From: Alphaproteobacteria bacterium | GTDB lineage: Bacteria > Pseudomonadota > Alphaproteobacteria > Micropepsales > Micropepsaceae | Assembly: GCA_947462105.1 (NCBI GenBank) | Contig: CANHNJ010000001.1 | Location: forward strand, 124,001 to 188,000 | DNA: 64,000 nucleotides | Reading direction: 5' to 3' | Part shown: piece by piece, positions 1 to 10,657 of the stretch | Layout of the letters: every line of letters begins with the position of its first letter | How positions within the stretch are numbered: the stretch's first letter is position 1 | Notes under the pieces: model-generated | Told to the model about the DNA's origin: nothing | The model's input: only the letters and a program-made list of their open reading frames with translations | Database searches by the model: none | Translations under genes and position numbers: made by a program

Positions 1-1
1 G

Positions 2-586
2 GTGGTCCGCACCACCGTCGCCGGTGCGCCGGCCATCATCAGCCGCACCGGCTATACCGGCGAGGATGGCTTCGAGATCAGCATCGAGGGCGCCGATGCC
101 GATCGTGTCGCCCGCGCCCTGCTGGCGGAAGAAGAGGTTCTGCCCATCGGCCTGGGTGCGCGCGACAGCCTGCGGCTGGAAGCCGGTCTTTGCCTTTATG
201 GCCATGACATGGACGAAAGCACCGACCCGGTGGAAGCCAGCCTGGTCTGGGCCATCGGCAAACGCCGCAAGCTGGAAAAGGGTTTCCCTTCCGCCGACGC
301 CATCATGGCCAAGGTGGCCAATGGCACAGCGAAGAAGCGCGTCGGCATCAAGCCGGAAGGTCGCGCGCCTGCCCGCGAAGGCACCGAGATCATGGCAGGG
401 GGCCGCATCATTGGCCGTGTCACCTCGGGCGGCTTCGGTCCGTCGGCTAATGGCCCGGTCGCGATGGGCTATGTCGAAAGCGCCTTTGCTGCCGACGGCA
501 CAAAAATCGAACTGATGGTGCGTGGCCAGGCCCTTCCGGCCACCGTCGCGCCGATGCCTTTTGTTCCCCACAATTATAAGCGCTGA
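2..586 (+). CDS. gcvT: Aminomethyltransferase, T-protein of glycine cleavage (C-terminal part)
   Basis: The T-protein transfers the methylene carbon from aminomethylated GcvH to tetrahydrofolate and releases ammonia. Only about 194 residues are in the window, roughly the second half of a protein of about 370, so the true start lies upstream. Family marks are [13 protein letters not shown] near the beginning, [18 protein letters not shown], and a C-terminal barrel with [11 protein letters not shown]. The stop at 584-586 is ten bases before gcvH, so it is the promoter-proximal visible gene of a gcvT-gcvH-gcvPA-gcvPB operon. The identification is secure; the 5' end cannot be judged. Confidence 0.96.
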   Translation: MVRTTVAGAPAIISRTGYTGEDGFEISIEGADADRVARALLAEEEVLPIGLGARDSLRLEAGLCLYGHDMDESTDPVEASLVWAIGKRRKLEKGFPSADAIMAKVANGTAKKRVGIKPEGRAPAREGTEIMAGGRIIGRVTSGGFGPSANGPVAMGYVESAFAADGTKIELMVRGQALPATVAPMPFVPHNYKR

Positions 587-596
587 GAGAAAAGAC

Positions 597-971
597 ATGA
601 GCGAGACACGATACACCGACCAGCATGAATGGGTTCGCCTGGACGGCAACAGCGCCACAGTGGGCATCACCAGGTTTGCCGCCGAGCAACTGGGCGACGT
701 CGTCTATGTCGAACTGCCGCCTGCGGGCAAGGCGGTAAAGGCGGGCGCCGAAGCGGCCGTGGTCGAAAGCGTCAAGGCCGCCAGCGAAGTCTATGCCCCG
801 GTTGGTGGTGAAGTCACCGGCGCCAATGATGTGCTGACCACCGAGCCGTCCAAGGTCAATGACGATCCGGAAGGTGAGGGCTGGTTCTTCAAGCTGAAGC
901 TTGCCGACACGGGCGAGTTCGCCAAGCTGATGGACGCCGCTGCCTACGCCGCCTTCACGAAGGACCACTGA
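597..971 (+). CDS. gcvH: Glycine cleavage system H protein
   Basis: This small lipoyl carrier (124 residues) shuttles the aminomethyl group between P- and T-proteins. The lipoyl-lysine is expected at K60 in ESVKAASE, the usual context. The start at 597 is chosen because the conserved N-terminus with HEWVRL begins there and AGAGAAAAG stands a few bases upstream; an open frame runs further upstream but overlaps gcvT. Its TGA overlaps the gcvPA ATG (TGATG at 969-973), which points to translational coupling. Length and motifs fit the family fully. Confidence 0.98.
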   Translation: MSETRYTDQHEWVRLDGNSATVGITRFAAEQLGDVVYVELPPAGKAVKAGAEAAVVESVKAASEVYAPVGGEVTGANDVLTTEPSKVNDDPEGEGWFFKLKLADTGEFAKLMDAAAYAAFTKDH

Positions 972-2305
972 TGCGTTACCTGCCGCTGACCATCGAAGAC
1001 CGCCGCGCCATGATGGCGAAGATCGGCGTCTCAGAGATTGACGCCCTGTTCCGCGATGTGCCCGATGGCGCCATCGCGCCATTGTCGGCCTTCAACCTGC
1101 CCGATACCCAGGGCGAGCTGGAAGTGGACCGCGCCCTGTCGCGCCTGGCGGCGAAGAACATCGCGGCGGGCAGCGCCCCGACTTTCTGCGGCGCGGGTGC
1201 CTACAAGCATCATGTCCCCAGCGCGGTCGATCACCTGATCCAGCGGTCGGAATTCCTCACCAGCTACACGCCTTACCAGCCGGAAATCGCCCAGGGCACG
1301 TTGCAATATCTCTTCGAGTTCCAGACGCAGGTTGCCTTGCTGACCGGGATGGAAGTGGCGAACGCCTCGCTCTATGACGGCTCCACCGCCACCGCCGAAG
1401 CGGTGCTGATGGCGCAGCGCGTCACAAGACGCAGCAAGGCGATCCTGTCGGGTGGCCTGCACCCGCATTATGCCGAGACGGTTGAGACTGTGGCGGGCCT
1501 GTTCGGCGAGATGAAGCGGGTACCGGTGACGCCGGGCAGCGCCGAAGACCTGATTGCGCTGATCGACGAAGAAACCGCCTGCGTCGTGGTGCAGTCGCCC
1601 GATGTCTACGGCCTGATCCGCAACCTGCGGCCCATCGCCGACGCCGCCCATGCCAAGGGCGCGCTGCTGATCGCGGTGGTGACCGAAATCGTCTCGCTCG
1701 GCCTGCTGGAGTCGCCCGGCGCGCAGGGCGCTGACATCGTGGCGGCGGAAGGCCAGAGCATCGGCAATGGCCTGAATTTCGGCGGCCCCTATGTCGGCCT
1801 GTTCGCCACGCGCGAGAAATTCCTGCGCCAGATGCCAGGCCGCCTGACGGGCGAGACGGTCGATGCCGAAGGCCGCCGTGGCTTTGTGCTGACGCTGTCG
1901 ACCCGCGAGCAGCATATCCGCCGTGAAAAAGCGACCAGCAACATCTGCACCAATTCCGGCCTGTGTACGCTGGCCTTTACCATCCACATGACGCTGCTGG
2001 GCGAAGAGGGATTGTCGCGGCTGGCGCGGCTCAATCACGCCAAGGCCGTGACGCTGGCCGCCCTGCTGGGCAAGCTGGATGGCGTGCAGGTGCTGACGCC
2101 TGCCTTCTTCAACGAGTTCACACTCAAGCTGTCCAAGCCTGCCGCTGCCGTGGTGGATGTGCTGGCGGCCAAGGGCATCCTGGCGGGCGTTCCCGCGTCA
2201 CGGCTGGGCGGTGCGGACGATCTGCTGATCGTCGCCGTCACCGAAACTGCCACCGACGAAGACATGGCCGCGCTCGCAGCCGCGCTGAAGGAGATTCTGT
2301 CGTGA
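971..2305 (+). CDS. gcvPA: Glycine dehydrogenase (decarboxylating) subunit 1
   Basis: This is the N-terminal half of the split PLP-dependent P-protein (444 residues). It forms a heterodimer with GcvPB and helps build the active site that decarboxylates glycine onto GcvH. Family signatures are [18 protein letters not shown], the [15 protein letters not shown] block and [10 protein letters not shown]. The PLP lysine is not expected here but in subunit 2. The gene is coupled to its neighbours on both sides: its ATG overlaps the gcvH stop, and its TGA at 2303-2305 overlaps the GTG start of gcvPB. Confidence 0.97.
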   Translation: MRYLPLTIEDRRAMMAKIGVSEIDALFRDVPDGAIAPLSAFNLPDTQGELEVDRALSRLAAKNIAAGSAPTFCGAGAYKHHVPSAVDHLIQRSEFLTSYTPYQPEIAQGTLQYLFEFQTQVALLTGMEVANASLYDGSTATAEAVLMAQRVTRRSKAILSGGLHPHYAETVETVAGLFGEMKRVPVTPGSAEDLIALIDEETACVVVQSPDVYGLIRNLRPIADAAHAKGALLIAVVTEIVSLGLLESPGAQGADIVAAEGQSIGNGLNFGGPYVGLFATREKFLRQMPGRLTGETVDAEGRRGFVLTLSTREQHIRREKATSNICTNSGLCTLAFTIHMTLLGEEGLSRLARLNHAKAVTLAALLGKLDGVQVLTPAFFNEFTLKLSKPAAAVVDVLAAKGILAGVPASRLGGADDLLIVAVTETATDEDMAALAAALKEILS

Positions 2306-3873
2306 GCCTCAACAACCAGGGCCGTCCCACCGGGGCTGGCAGCGCCGAGATGGCATCCACGCCGACCACCATCTCCGGTGATCGCGGTCTCGATCATGAA
2401 GAGAAGCTGATCTTCGAACTGGGGCATGGCGCGGTGGGTGTTGATCTGCCGGACGTGAAGGTGGCCGATGACCGTCTGGGCGGCATGCGCCGCAATGGCG
2501 CGGTCGGCCTGCCGGGCCTCAGCGAGCCGGAAACGATCCGTCATTATGTTCGCCTCAGCCGCAAGAACTACGCCATCGACAGCGGGCTTTATCCGCTGGG
2601 TTCCTGCACCATGAAGCACAATCCGCGCCTGAACGAGAAGATGGCGCGGTTGCCGGGGTTCGGTGACCTGCATCCGCTGGCTCCCGCGTCGGCGACGCAG
2701 GGCGCGCTGGGCCTGATCAGCGAACTGATGAAGTGGTTGACCACCCTGACCGGCATGCCCGCCGTTGCCATGTCGCCCAAGGCGGGCGCGCATGGCGAAC
2801 TGTGCGGCCTTCTGGCGATCCGCGCCGCGCTGGAAGCGCGCGGCGAGGGCCATCGCAAGCGCATCCTGGTGCCGGAATCGGCGCATGGCACCAATCCCGC
2901 CACGGCGGCCTTTGCCGGTTTCACGGTGGATGAAGTGCCCGCAAAGCCGGACGGTCATGTCGATGCCGACGCGCTGGAAGCCAAGCTCGGCCCCGATGTC
3001 GCGGCCATCATGCTGACCAATCCCAACACCTGCGGCCTGTTCGAACCGCGCGTGAAGGAGATGGCGGATGCCGTGCACAAGGCGGGCGGCTACTTCTATT
3101 GCGATGGCGCCAACTTCAACGCCATCGCCGGCAAGGTGCGGCCGGGTGATCTCGGCATCGACGCCATGCACATCAACCTGCACAAGACCTTCTCGACGCC
3201 GCATGGCGGCGGCGGGCCCGGCGCGGGCCCGGTGGTGTTGTCCGAGCGCCTGGCGGCCTTCGCGCCGCTGCCGCTGCTGGTGCATGATGCCAAGGGCTTT
3301 CGCCTGGTGGAAACCCGCGCGGAAGCGCCCGAGGGCGCCCAGCCCTTCGGCCGCATGTGCGCCTTCCACGGCCAGATGGGCATGTTCACCCGTGCCTTGT
3401 CCTACATGCTGAGCCACGGCCGCGACGGCGTACGCCAGGCATCCGAGGATGCGGTGCTGTCGGCCAACTATATCCTGGCCTCGCTCAAGGATGTGATGAG
3501 TGCGCCGTTCGGCGACGGTCCCTGCATGCACGAAGCGCTGTTTGACGACAGCTTCCTGGAAGGCAGCGGCGTCACCACGCTCGATTTCGCCAAGGCGATG
3601 ATCGATGAGGGCTATCACCCCATGACCATGTATTTCCCGCTGGTGGTGCATGGCGCGATGCTGATCGAGCCGACGGAAAGCGAGAGCAAGGAATCGCTCG
3701 ACCGCTTCATCCATGTGCTGCGCAGCCTGGCGCTGGAAGCCAGGGCCGGGCAGACCGCGCGCTTCGAGGGCGCGCCGCATTACGCGCCGCGCCGCCGCCT
3801 AGATGAGACGCTGGCCGCGCGCAAGCCGGTGCTGCGCTGGAAGCCGGATGTATTGAAAGAGGCGGCCGAGTAG
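2302..3873 (+). CDS. gcvPB: Glycine dehydrogenase (decarboxylating) subunit 2
   Basis: This is the C-terminal, PLP-binding half of the split P-protein (523 residues). The Schiff-base lysine is about K295 in [27 protein letters not shown] and the NPNTCGLFE block are also typical. I chose the GTG at 2302 because it overlaps the gcvPA stop (GTGA); an ATG at 2350 is possible, and the first 16 residues are not conserved-looking. The TAG stop (3871-3873) directly abuts the stop of the opposing pentapeptide-repeat gene, leaving no intergenic base and no room for a separate terminator. Confidence 0.96.
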   Translation: MSLNNQGRPTGAGSAEMASTPTTISGDRGLDHEEKLIFELGHGAVGVDLPDVKVADDRLGGMRRNGAVGLPGLSEPETIRHYVRLSRKNYAIDSGLYPLGSCTMKHNPRLNEKMARLPGFGDLHPLAPASATQGALGLISELMKWLTTLTGMPAVAMSPKAGAHGELCGLLAIRAALEARGEGHRKRILVPESAHGTNPATAAFAGFTVDEVPAKPDGHVDADALEAKLGPDVAAIMLTNPNTCGLFEPRVKEMADAVHKAGGYFYCDGANFNAIAGKVRPGDLGIDAMHINLHKTFSTPHGGGGPGAGPVVLSERLAAFAPLPLLVHDAKGFRLVETRAEAPEGAQPFGRMCAFHGQMGMFTRALSYMLSHGRDGVRQASEDAVLSANYILASLKDVMSAPFGDGPCMHEALFDDSFLEGSGVTTLDFAKAMIDEGYHPMTMYFPLVVHGAMLIEPTESESKESLDRFIHVLRSLALEARAGQTARFEGAPHYAPRRRLDETLAARKPVLRWKPDVLKEAAE

Positions 3874-4344
3874 CTACTGGCAGAAGTGCGGCGTGAATCC
3901 GGGCGGCAGCAGGGTCGCCTTGTCGCTGCAGGCGACATCGACCTGTTTCTGGGTCAGGCCCTTCACGTTGCGCAAATCGGTGCCCAGGAACGAGGTCACC
4001 GAGGTGATCGCGCCGGTCAGGTCGGCGCCGTCCAGCTTTGCACCGGCCAAATTGGCCGCCGACAATTCGGTGCCGCGAAAGCTGGCGCCGCGAAAATCGG
4101 CGAACGACATGCACATCATCTGTGCGTTGGCGCCGTCGAAAATCGCCCCGCGCAGGTCGCGTTCCTTGACGCAGGTGTTGAACAGGTTGGCGCCCATCAG
4201 CTTGCAGCCGGGGCAATCGACAATGCCGCCATGGATGCGTGCCACAGCCGCCGGGTCGGCGCCCTTGCTGCCGACGAACTGCGATGCGTCCACGGCCAGC
4301 GCGGGCGTGGCGATCAGGGCGAAAAGGGCGAGGGCGCGTTTCAT
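3874..4344 (-). CDS. Secreted pentapeptide-repeat protein
   Basis: This 156-residue protein opens with a signal peptide (MKRALALFALIATPALA, cut probably before VDASQ). It then shows about ten A(D/N)LxX-type repeats, for example GANLF, LRGAIFDGANA, FRGASFRGTELSAANLAGAKLDGADLTGA, predicting a right-handed quadrilateral beta-helix. Cysteines include a CPGC pair and others that could form disulfides in the periplasm. The function is unknown; pentapeptide proteins range from gyrase mimics to structural proteins, and this exported form does not suggest a gyrase mimic. It is alone on its strand between gcvPB and nrdJ, and 62 bases separate it from the nrdJ stop. Confidence 0.85.
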   Translation of the reverse strand: MKRALALFALIATPALAVDASQFVGSKGADPAAVARIHGGIVDCPGCKLMGANLFNTCVKERDLRGAIFDGANAQMMCMSFADFRGASFRGTELSAANLAGAKLDGADLTGAITSVTSFLGTDLRNVKGLTQKQVDVACSDKATLLPPGFTPHFCQ

Positions 4345-4406
4345 TCCGGCACAGTCTTTCAGGCTGCCGGAAGCTTACGCGCCCAATTCCCAACAAGCGG
4401 TGAAAA

Positions 4407-7400
4407 TCAGCTGCAACCCGTGGTCGAACCGCAGGTGTTGCACTTCATGCAGGTGCCGTTGCGCACCAGGGTGAAGTTGCCGCAACTACCACAATTATCG
4501 CCCTCGAAGCCCTTGAGCCTGGCTTCCGCCGCGCGGCGGGCGCGGGCATCGCGCCCAGTGCCCATAGCCGCTTCCAGCGTCGCCACCTGCGCGGCCACGC
4601 CCAGCTCGGCCTGCACGCTGGCGCCGATGGCGCTGATATCCAGCAGCTCGGCGTCATTGTCGGCGGCATAGTCCACGCCGCCAAATTGCGGGCTGTCATG
4701 GTCGTGATCCAGCATGCGGGCCGCACTACCCCCCACCACTGTCATGGAGCGGCCGCGAATATAGCCGCGCGAGGCCAGCTTGCTGATCTCGGCGCTGGGC
4801 GCCGTTGCGGCATTGCCCGCGCCAAGGTCTTCGTCCTGCGGCGGCACATGCGCCAGGTCGCTGCGGCCGAGATAGGAAACGCCCAGTTCGCGGAAGATAT
4901 AGTCCAGCACGCTGGTGGCGTTCTTGATGGAGTCGTTGCCGATCACCAGGCCCGCCGGTTCGAAGCGGGTAAAGGTGAAGGCGTCGACGAACTCCTCCAG
5001 CGGCACGCCATATTGCAGGCCCACCGAGATGGCGATGGCGAAATTGTTCATCAGGCTGCGGAAGGCGGCGCCTTCCTTGTGCATGTCGATGAAGATCTCG
5101 CCCAGGCGGCCATCTTCATACTCACCGGTATGGAGATAGACCTTGTGCCCGCCCACGATCGCCTTCTGGGTATAGCTCTTGCGGCGATGGGGCAGCTTTT
5201 CGCGTTCATGCACCCGGATGCGCTCGATCACCTTCTCGACGATGCGCTCGGTCACCACCGTCTGCTGCACGGGTGCGTGGGTGCGCGGCGCCGGCGCCTC
5301 TGCCGCCTCGTCATCTTCCTCGTCGATGAGCGAGAAGACCGTGCTGGCCAGCGGCTGGCTGAGCTTGGAGCCGTCGCGGTAGAGCGCGTTGGCCTTCAGG
5401 CCCAGCTTCCAAGATAGCATATAGGCTTCGCCGCAATCGTTCACGGCGGCGCTGTTGGGCATGTTGATGGTCTTGGAGATGGCGCCCGAGACGAAGGGCT
5501 GCACCGCCGCCATTATGCGGATATGGCTTTCCACCGACAGGGCGCGCTTGCCGGTGCGGCCACAGGGGTTGGCGCAGTCGAACACCGGCAGATGCTCGGC
5601 CTTCAGGTGTGGCGCGCCTTCCAGGGTCATGGCGCCGCAGACATGCAGGTTGGCGGCGTCGATATCGGGGCGGGCAAAGCCCAGCGCCTTGAGCAGGTCG
5701 AAATCGGGCGCGTCCATCGTGGCGGCGTCTATCTTCAGCGTCTCGCGGCAGAATTTCTCGCCCAGCGTCCACTTGTTGAAGACGAAGCGGATGTCAAAGG
5801 CGCTTTCCAGCCCGGCTTCCACCGCGCCGATCTGCTCGTCGGTGAAACCCTTGCCGCGCAGCGCGTCATAATTCAGGCGGCCGCGATAATCCTCCAGCGT
5901 GCCATAGCCGACCGCATAGGCGACGATGGCGTCGATCTCGGTCTGGCCATAGCCCAGATTCGCCAGCGCCTCGGGCACACAGCGGTTGATGATTTTGAAA
6001 TAGCCGCCGCCGGCCAGGGTCTTGAACTTCACCAGGGCGAAGTCCGGCTCCACGCCGGTGGTGTCGCAATCCATCACCAGGCCGATGGTGCCGGTGGGCG
6101 CGATCACGCTGGACTGGGCGTTGCGGAAGCCGAACTCCTTGCCCATCGATAGCGCGTCGTCCCAGGCGCGCTTGGCGGCGTCGGCCAGGGCGCGGTCGGG
6201 AATGGCCTTGAGGTCCAGCGGCACGGGCAGGGTGGCCAGCTTCTCGTAACCACTGCTCTCGCCATGTGCAGCGCGGCGATGGTTGCGGATCACCCGCAGC
6301 ATCGCGTCCTTGTTGGCGGCATATTCCGGGAACGGCCCCACCTCGCCTGCCATCTCCGCGCTGGTGGCATAGGAAACGCCGGTCATGATGGCGCTGATCG
6401 CGCTCGCGATGGCACGGCCTTCGCGGCTGTCATAGGAAATGCCTTCGCTCATCAGCAGGCCGCCGATATTGGCGAAGCCCAGGCCGAGGGTGCGGTAGTC
6501 ATAGGAAAGCTGCGCGATCTCCTTGGAGGGGAACTGCGCCATCAGCACCGAGATTTCCAGCACGATGGTCCAGAGCCGCGTCGCATGCTCGAAGGCATCG
6601 ATGTCGAAGCTGCGCGCACCCACATCGCCCTTGCGGAACGCCATCAGGTTGAGCGAGGCCAGGTTGCAGGCGGTATCGTCCAGGAACATGTATTCGCTGC
6701 ACGGATTGGAGGCGCGGATTTCGCCGCCCGCCGGGCAGGTGTGCCAGTCATTGATGCTGCTGTGGAACTGGATGCCGGGATCGGCGCAGGCCCAGGCGGC
6801 GTGGCTGACCTTCTGCCACAGCTCGCGTGCCTTCAGGGTCTTGGCCACGTGCGGCGTGCCGCGGAAAGTCAGGTTCCAGTCGCCATCTTCCTGCACCGCC
6901 TTGAGGAAGGCGTCGGTAACGCGCACCGAGTTGTTGGAATTCTGGCCCGAGACGCTGGTATAGGCGTCGGAATCCCAGTCGGTGTCATAGGTCTTGAAGT
7001 CGATTTCCTTGAAGCCCTGGCGCGCGAAGCTGATCACCCGCTCGATGTAATTGTCAGGGATCATGCTGCGGCGGGCGGCGCGGATCTCGCGGCGCAGGGC
7101 AGGGTTCTTGGCGGGATCAAAGCAGTCGTCGCCCGAACCGTCGCAATTGATGCAGGCCTTCATCACGGCCTTGAGGTGCTTCTCGGACAGCTTGGAACCG
7201 GCGACCATCGCGGCCACCTTCTGCTCCTCGATCACCTTCCACTCGATGAAATCCTCGATGTCGGGATGGTCGATATCCACGATCACCATCTTGGCGGCGC
7301 GGCGCGTGGTGCCGCCCGACTTGATCGCACCGGCGGCGCGGTCGCCGATCTTCAGGAAGCTCATCAGGCCGCTGGACTTGCCGCCGCCCGACAGTTTTTC

Positions 7401-8099
7401 ATCGGCGCCGCGCAGGGGCGAGAAGTTGGTGCCGGTGCCCGAGCCATACTTGAACAGCCGCGCCTCGCGGGTCCACAGGTCCATGATGCCGCCTTCATTG
7501 ACCAGGTCGTCCTTGACGCTCTGGATGAAGCAGGCATGCGGCTGCGGATGCTCATAGGCGCTGGTCGACTTGGTCAGTCGCCCGGTCTTGTGATCGACGT
7601 AATAGTGGCCCTGGCCGGGGCCATCGATGCCATAGGCCCAGTGCAGGCCGGTGTTGAACCATTGCGGCGAATTGGGCGCGCACTTCTGCGACGCCAGCAT
7701 GTGGCAAAGTTCGTCATAGAACGCGCGGGCGTCGGCCTCGCCATCGAAATAGCCACCCTTCCAGCCCCAATAGGCCCAGGTGCCGGCGAGACGGTCGAAG
7801 ACCTGCTTGGCCGACTTCTCGCCGGTGGTGTCCTTGCCGGCGCCCTGCTTCTTCCAGAGGAATTCCGGCACGCCTTCCTCGGCGACGGACTTCAGGGTCT
7901 TGGGGACCCCGGCCTTGCGGAAATATTTCTGCGCCAGCACATCGGACGCGACCTGGCTCCAGCTTTCCGGAACCTCGATGCCGTCCTGCGCAAACACCAC
8001 CGACCCGTCCGGGTTGCGGATTTCGCTGGCGGAGGTGCGGAACCCGATGCCCTCGTAAGGCGAATGACCTTCGACCGTAAAATGGCGGCGGATGCGCAT
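4407..8099 (-). CDS. nrdJ: Vitamin B12-dependent ribonucleotide reductase (class II)
   Basis: The enzyme reduces ribonucleotides to deoxyribonucleotides using adenosylcobalamin to make the thiyl radical. At 1230 residues it has the size of the long alphaproteobacterial NrdJ. Landmarks are an N-terminal block with [14 protein letters not shown], the [18 protein letters not shown] active-site segment, [11 protein letters not shown], and a Cys-rich tail (CGSCGNF...[13 protein letters not shown]) that can serve as redox shuttle or zinc ribbon. The start at 8099 is taken because homology-like sequence begins at [11 protein letters not shown] and GGAGTG lies about 6 bases upstream; the open frame continues 188 codons further with no protein-like features. 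No class I or III reductase is seen in the window. Confidence 0.97.
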   Translation of the reverse strand: MRIRRHFTVEGHSPYEGIGFRTSASEIRNPDGSVVFAQDGIEVPESWSQVASDVLAQKYFRKAGVPKTLKSVAEEGVPEFLWKKQGAGKDTTGEKSAKQVFDRLAGTWAYWGWKGGYFDGEADARAFYDELCHMLASQKCAPNSPQWFNTGLHWAYGIDGPGQGHYYVDHKTGRLTKSTSAYEHPQPHACFIQSVKDDLVNEGGIMDLWTREARLFKYGSGTGTNFSPLRGADEKLSGGGKSSGLMSFLKIGDRAAGAIKSGGTTRRAAKMVIVDIDHPDIEDFIEWKVIEEQKVAAMVAGSKLSEKHLKAVMKACINCDGSGDDCFDPAKNPALRREIRAARRSMIPDNYIERVISFARQGFKEIDFKTYDTDWDSDAYTSVSGQNSNNSVRVTDAFLKAVQEDGDWNLTFRGTPHVAKTLKARELWQKVSHAAWACADPGIQFHSSINDWHTCPAGGEIRASNPCSEYMFLDDTACNLASLNLMAFRKGDVGARSFDIDAFEHATRLWTIVLEISVLMAQFPSKEIAQLSYDYRTLGLGFANIGGLLMSEGISYDSREGRAIASAISAIMTGVSYATSAEMAGEVGPFPEYAANKDAMLRVIRNHRRAAHGESSGYEKLATLPVPLDLKAIPDRALADAAKRAWDDALSMGKEFGFRNAQSSVIAPTGTIGLVMDCDTTGVEPDFALVKFKTLAGGGYFKIINRCVPEALANLGYGQTEIDAIVAYAVGYGTLEDYRGRLNYDALRGKGFTDEQIGAVEAGLESAFDIRFVFNKWTLGEKFCRETLKIDAATMDAPDFDLLKALGFARPDIDAANLHVCGAMTLEGAPHLKAEHLPVFDCANPCGRTGKRALSVESHIRIMAAVQPFVSGAISKTINMPNSAAVNDCGEAYMLSWKLGLKANALYRDGSKLSQPLASTVFSLIDEEDDEAAEAPAPRTHAPVQQTVVTERIVEKVIERIRVHEREKLPHRRKSYTQKAIVGGHKVYLHTGEYEDGRLGEIFIDMHKEGAAFRSLMNNFAIAISVGLQYGVPLEEFVDAFTFTRFEPAGLVIGNDSIKNATSVLDYIFRELGVSYLGRSDLAHVPPQDEDLGAGNAATAPSAEISKLASRGYIRGRSMTVVGGSAARMLDHDHDSPQFGGVDYAADNDAELLDISAIGASVQAELGVAAQVATLEAAMGTGRDARARRAAEARLKGFEGDNCGSCGNFTLVRNGTCMKCNTCGSTTGCS

Positions 8100-8342
8100 G
8101 GGAAACACTCCGGAAAGTGACAGTTGGTCGGCCCCAGCCCTGCTCTTGGCACCACATCTTTTCTGGTCGCTTCGGCTCACGCCTGCGCTCCAGGGGACAG
8201 GAATCCGTCCGCGAGGATGAGATTCCTCACGGCGGGGGCCGTATAGCGTCCGCCAGATTTGGTGCCGTGTGCGACGGCTGGCCCAAAGTATGGACATGGG
8301 CTGCCGAGGCGCGCAAGCGGGAAGTGGTTCGCTGCAATTTGC
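8100..8342 (-). promoter_or_regulatory. Long nrdJ upstream region, possible structured leader
   Basis: No coding signal is seen in the 243 bases between the NrdR box and nrdJ. On the minus strand GCTATACGG near 8240-8248 could be a -10 element. Downstream of it GGAATC/GATTCC arms (8200-8205 and 8221-8226) and CTGG/CCAG arms (about 8163-8193) could fold. I could not recognise a cobalamin riboswitch (no B12 box). An nrdJ-associated RNA motif has been described in the literature, but I cannot test membership here. Confidence 0.35.
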
Positions 8343-8358
8343 CCACAATATCTTGTGG
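8343..8358 (-). promoter_or_regulatory. NrdR box upstream of nrdJ
   Basis: The 16-base palindrome CCACAATATCTTGTGG matches the NrdR repressor box consensus (ACACwATATATwGTGT) at nearly all core positions. It lies 243 bases upstream of the nrdJ start and on the correct side. NrdR boxes usually occur in pairs; I found no good second copy at 21 or 31 bases. An AT-rich CCAAAATATTTTCAGG at 8411-8426 is about 67 bases away and matches poorly. Repression of nrdJ by NrdR-ATP/dATP is the expected consequence. Confidence 0.75.
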
Positions 8359-8514
8359 CCAGGCAACCCTCTGAAAAGCTGGAGTCCGGCGGTACGCGCG
8401 GAACCCGGGCCCAAAATATTTTCAGGCCATTTCATCACAGCGCCGCGGACGCCTTTGGAGGCTTTGTGGATGGCGCGGCCAGGACGCCGGACGGCCCTGT
8501 GACTTTGCTTTGTC

Positions 8515-8543
8515 TTGGCTGCCCCAAGGCCCGCCCCTATAGT
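8515..8543 (+). promoter_or_regulatory. Probable sigma-70 promoter of the NDUFA12 gene
   Basis: TTGGCT (8515-8520), a 17-base spacer and TATAGT (8538-8543) form a good housekeeping promoter. Its start point would fall about 20 bases before the ATG at 8572. Confidence 0.55.
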
Positions 8544-8571
8544 CCGGCCCTTGAGTCTTGCGGTGCATCCA

Positions 8572-8937
8572 ATGATCTTTTCCTGGTGGAAATCCCAGAC
8601 AGTCGGAACTTGGCTGACGACGCGCCTGTATGGCGAGCCGGTGGGGACCGATGTCTTCGGCAACCGCTATTACCAGAACCGCGACGGCTCCCGCCGCTGG
8701 GTCACCTACAACGGCACCGTCGAGGCCAGCCGCGTGCCGCCGGACTGGCATGGCTGGCTGCATCACACCTATGCCGAACCGCCGACCAAGGCGCCGTTCA
8801 AGACCAAGGGCTTTGAAGCCGTGCACCAGCCCAACCTGACCGGCACCGAAGGCGCCTATCGTCCCGAAGGCTCGCTGAGCAAGGGCGGCGCGCGCCCGCC
8901 CGCGACCGGTGACTACCAGGCCTGGAAGCCGGAATGA
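8572..8937 (+). CDS. NADH:ubiquinone oxidoreductase accessory subunit, NDUFA12 family
   Basis: This is the bacterial homologue of the mitochondrial complex I subunit NDUFA12/B17.2 (121 residues), a supernumerary subunit typical of Alphaproteobacteria. The start [15 protein letters not shown] is the conserved one; an upstream in-frame ATG at 8515 overlaps the promoter. Recognisable blocks are [11 protein letters not shown], the RRWVTYNG segment, [11 protein letters not shown] and the terminal [10 protein letters not shown]. It stands apart from the nuo operon, as usual, and is followed by mlaD with a four-base overlap (ATGA). Confidence 0.93.
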   Translation: MIFSWWKSQTVGTWLTTRLYGEPVGTDVFGNRYYQNRDGSRRWVTYNGTVEASRVPPDWHGWLHHTYAEPPTKAPFKTKGFEAVHQPNLTGTEGAYRPEGSLSKGGARPPATGDYQAWKPE

Positions 8938-9455
8938 GCGCCGCGCCGGCAAAGACCGCATCGCAAGGCAATCTCTCCGAGACACTGGTCGGTCTGGGCG
9001 TGGTGCTGGCTGCCGCGCTGATCCTCGCCCTCGCCATTCTTGGCAAAGGCACGGGCGCCAGCACGGGCTATGATCTCAATGTGAAGCTGGCCAAGGCCGA
9101 TGGCCTGGGCGTCGGCACCGAAGTGCGTTTGTCGGGCATCAAGGTCGGCTCGGTCACGGACCTCACGCTCGATCCGCGCACTTTCCTCGTCACCGTGCAT
9201 ATGCGCATGGAGCCACGCGTCGAAGTGCCGGTGGATTCCTCCATCCTGGTAACGTCGGCCGGATTGCTGGGCAGTCCCTATCTTTCCATCACGCCCGGCG
9301 GCGACGACAAGGTGCTGGCACCCGGCGGCAGCATCGAGAACGCGCAGGGCTCGATCGACATCATGAGCCTGGTCGGCCGTTTCGCCACTGGCGCCGCCAC
9401 GACCAACACGCCGCCGCCTCTGTCTTCGCCGCAGGCGCTCCCAGACGGGCCATGA
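8934..9455 (+). CDS. mlaD: MlaD-type MCE domain lipid transport protein
   Basis: MlaD is the periplasmic substrate-binding component of the Mla phospholipid transport system, anchored in the inner membrane. The 173 residues contain one N-terminal membrane segment (about 18-37, [20 protein letters not shown]), then one MCE domain with [28 protein letters not shown] and LGSPYLSI. The MlaE/MlaF partners are not in the window; in many alphaproteobacteria mlaD sits in this NDUFA12-aat neighbourhood apart from them. ATG overlaps the NDUFA12 stop and its own stop overlaps the next start, so the three genes are probably co-translated. Confidence 0.92.
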   Translation: MSAAPAKTASQGNLSETLVGLGVVLAAALILALAILGKGTGASTGYDLNVKLAKADGLGVGTEVRLSGIKVGSVTDLTLDPRTFLVTVHMRMEPRVEVPVDSSILVTSAGLLGSPYLSITPGGDDKVLAPGGSIENAQGSIDIMSLVGRFATGAATTNTPPPLSSPQALPDGP

Positions 9456-10003
9456 AAGCAGCGCTCTCCGCTTTGCTTGCGCTTGGCGCGGGGCTTGCCG
9501 CCGCGCAGGCCCAGAGCGCCAAGCTGGATCTGGCGCAGCAGACTCCGTCCCGGCCTGCCGCAACCGCTGCCGCAATCCCGCCCGCCGCCGCTGCGGCAGG
9601 GCCGCTGACGCTGATGCTGCGCGGGCTGGACAAGATCACCGGGCGCCCCACCGAGATCAGCGCCCCCATCGGGCGGCCGGTGCGTTTCGCCACTCTCACC
9701 ATCACGGCCCGCTATTGCTATTCCACGCCCGCCAGCGAGACGCCGGAAACCAGCGCCTTTGTGCAGATCGATGACCGCCGCGCCGATCAGCCGGCGCGCC
9801 GCGTCTTTTCCGGCTGGCTCTATGCCTCCAGCCCCGGCCTCAATGCGGTGGATCATCCGCTCTATGACGTCTGGGTGATCAGCTGCAAGGGCGGCTCGGT
9901 GCCGGCCGGCGCCATCGCCGCCGCTGCACCCGCCAAGGTGGCGGCGCCGGATTCCTCCGACAAGGAAAAGCCGGTGGAGCTTCCCGCCGGTGCGGGCCGT
10001 TAA
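9452..10003 (+). CDS. DUF2155 domain secreted protein
   Basis: This 183-residue protein has a signal peptide ([20 protein letters not shown]), an Ala/Pro-rich linker (about 25-50), then the DUF2155 core: [33 protein letters not shown] and [27 protein letters not shown]. The tail is again Ala/Pro-rich. Two core cysteines (RYCY and VISC) may pair in the periplasm. The function is unknown; the family is nearly confined to Alphaproteobacteria and typically lies next to aat and mlaD, as here. Its TAA stop shares the palindrome TTAA (10000-10003) with the stop of the opposing aat. Confidence 0.9.
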   Translation: MKAALSALLALGAGLAAAQAQSAKLDLAQQTPSRPAATAAAIPPAAAAAGPLTLMLRGLDKITGRPTEISAPIGRPVRFATLTITARYCYSTPASETPETSAFVQIDDRRADQPARRVFSGWLYASSPGLNAVDHPLYDVWVISCKGGSVPAGAIAAAAPAKVAAPDSSDKEKPVELPAGAGR

Positions 10004-10608
10004 GCCAGATCCTGCCAGTACGCTTCGTGGCCCAGCGCGTTTTCCAGTAGCGCGAGATAACGCTCGCGCGGGATTTCCACCGCGCCGAAGCGCGCCAGAT
10101 GCGCGGTGAGGAACTGGGTGTCGAGCAGGCTGAAGCCGCCGCGCCGCAATCCTTCCACCAGATGCACCAGCGCCACCTTGCTGGCGTCGGTGGCGCGGCT
10201 GAACATGCTTTCTCCGAAAAAGACGCCGCCCAGCTTGACGCCATACAGGCCGCCGACCAGTTCGCTATCCTGCCAGCATTCCACCGAATGAGCGTGGCCG
10301 CTGGCGGCCAACGATGTGTAGAGGCGCAGGATCTCGTCATTGATCCAGCTTTCCTCGCGGCCCGGCGCTGACGCGGCGCAGCCCTGCATCACCTGGACGA
10401 AGGCGCGGTCGGAGGTGACGGTGAATTTTCCGGACCGCACGGTGCGGGCCAGCCGGTGCGGAACATGGAACGTGTCGAACGGGATGATGCCGCGTTTTTC
10501 CGGCGAGACCCAGTACAGGTGCGGGTCATCCCGCTTCTCGGCCATGGGGAAGAGGCCGCGGGCATAGGCCGCGAGCAGCAGTTCCGGCGTCAGGGCGGTG
10601 CCGTGCAT
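10000..10608 (-). CDS. aat: Leucyl/phenylalanyl-tRNA--protein transferase
   Basis: Aat adds Leu or Phe to N-terminal Arg/Lys and so creates N-degrons for ClpS-ClpAP. The 202-residue length is normal. Signatures are the start [40 protein letters not shown] and [23 protein letters not shown]. It follows accC in the same direction with a hairpin repeat in the 49-base gap, so it may be partly uncoupled from the acc operon. Its stop overlaps that of the DUF2155 gene. Confidence 0.96.
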   Translation of the reverse strand: MHGTALTPELLLAAYARGLFPMAEKRDDPHLYWVSPEKRGIIPFDTFHVPHRLARTVRSGKFTVTSDRAFVQVMQGCAASAPGREESWINDEILRLYTSLAASGHAHSVECWQDSELVGGLYGVKLGGVFFGESMFSRATDASKVALVHLVEGLRRGGFSLLDTQFLTAHLARFGAVEIPRERYLALLENALGHEAYWQDLA

Positions 10609-10628
10609 GCGGCAAGACTAGGCACACT

Positions 10629-10656
10629 TGTCATGCCCGCGAAAGCGGGAATCCAG
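10629..10656. repeat. Palindromic dispersed intergenic repeat (GCGAAAGC hairpin)
   Basis: The unit CATGCCCGCGAAAGCGGGAATCC folds into a CCCGC/GCGGG stem (10636-10640 and 10645-10649) with a GAAA loop. This is a widely scattered proteobacterial intergenic repeat that often yields spurious 'DSRFRGHDK' peptides. It lies exactly between the accC stop and the aat start and may act as an mRNA-stabilising or attenuating hairpin. No second copy was noticed in the window. Confidence 0.7.
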
Positions 10657-10657
10657 G

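Noticed and set aside
6264-8120. A 618-codon plus-strand frame opposite nrdJ
   Set aside because: A shadow of nrdJ: no domain, no ribosome site, Gly/Ala/Arg/Leu-rich low-information sequence.
8100-8342. Cobalamin riboswitch before nrdJ
   Set aside because: No B12 box or the conserved GCCACTG core is visible on the minus strand; kept only as an unidentified leader.
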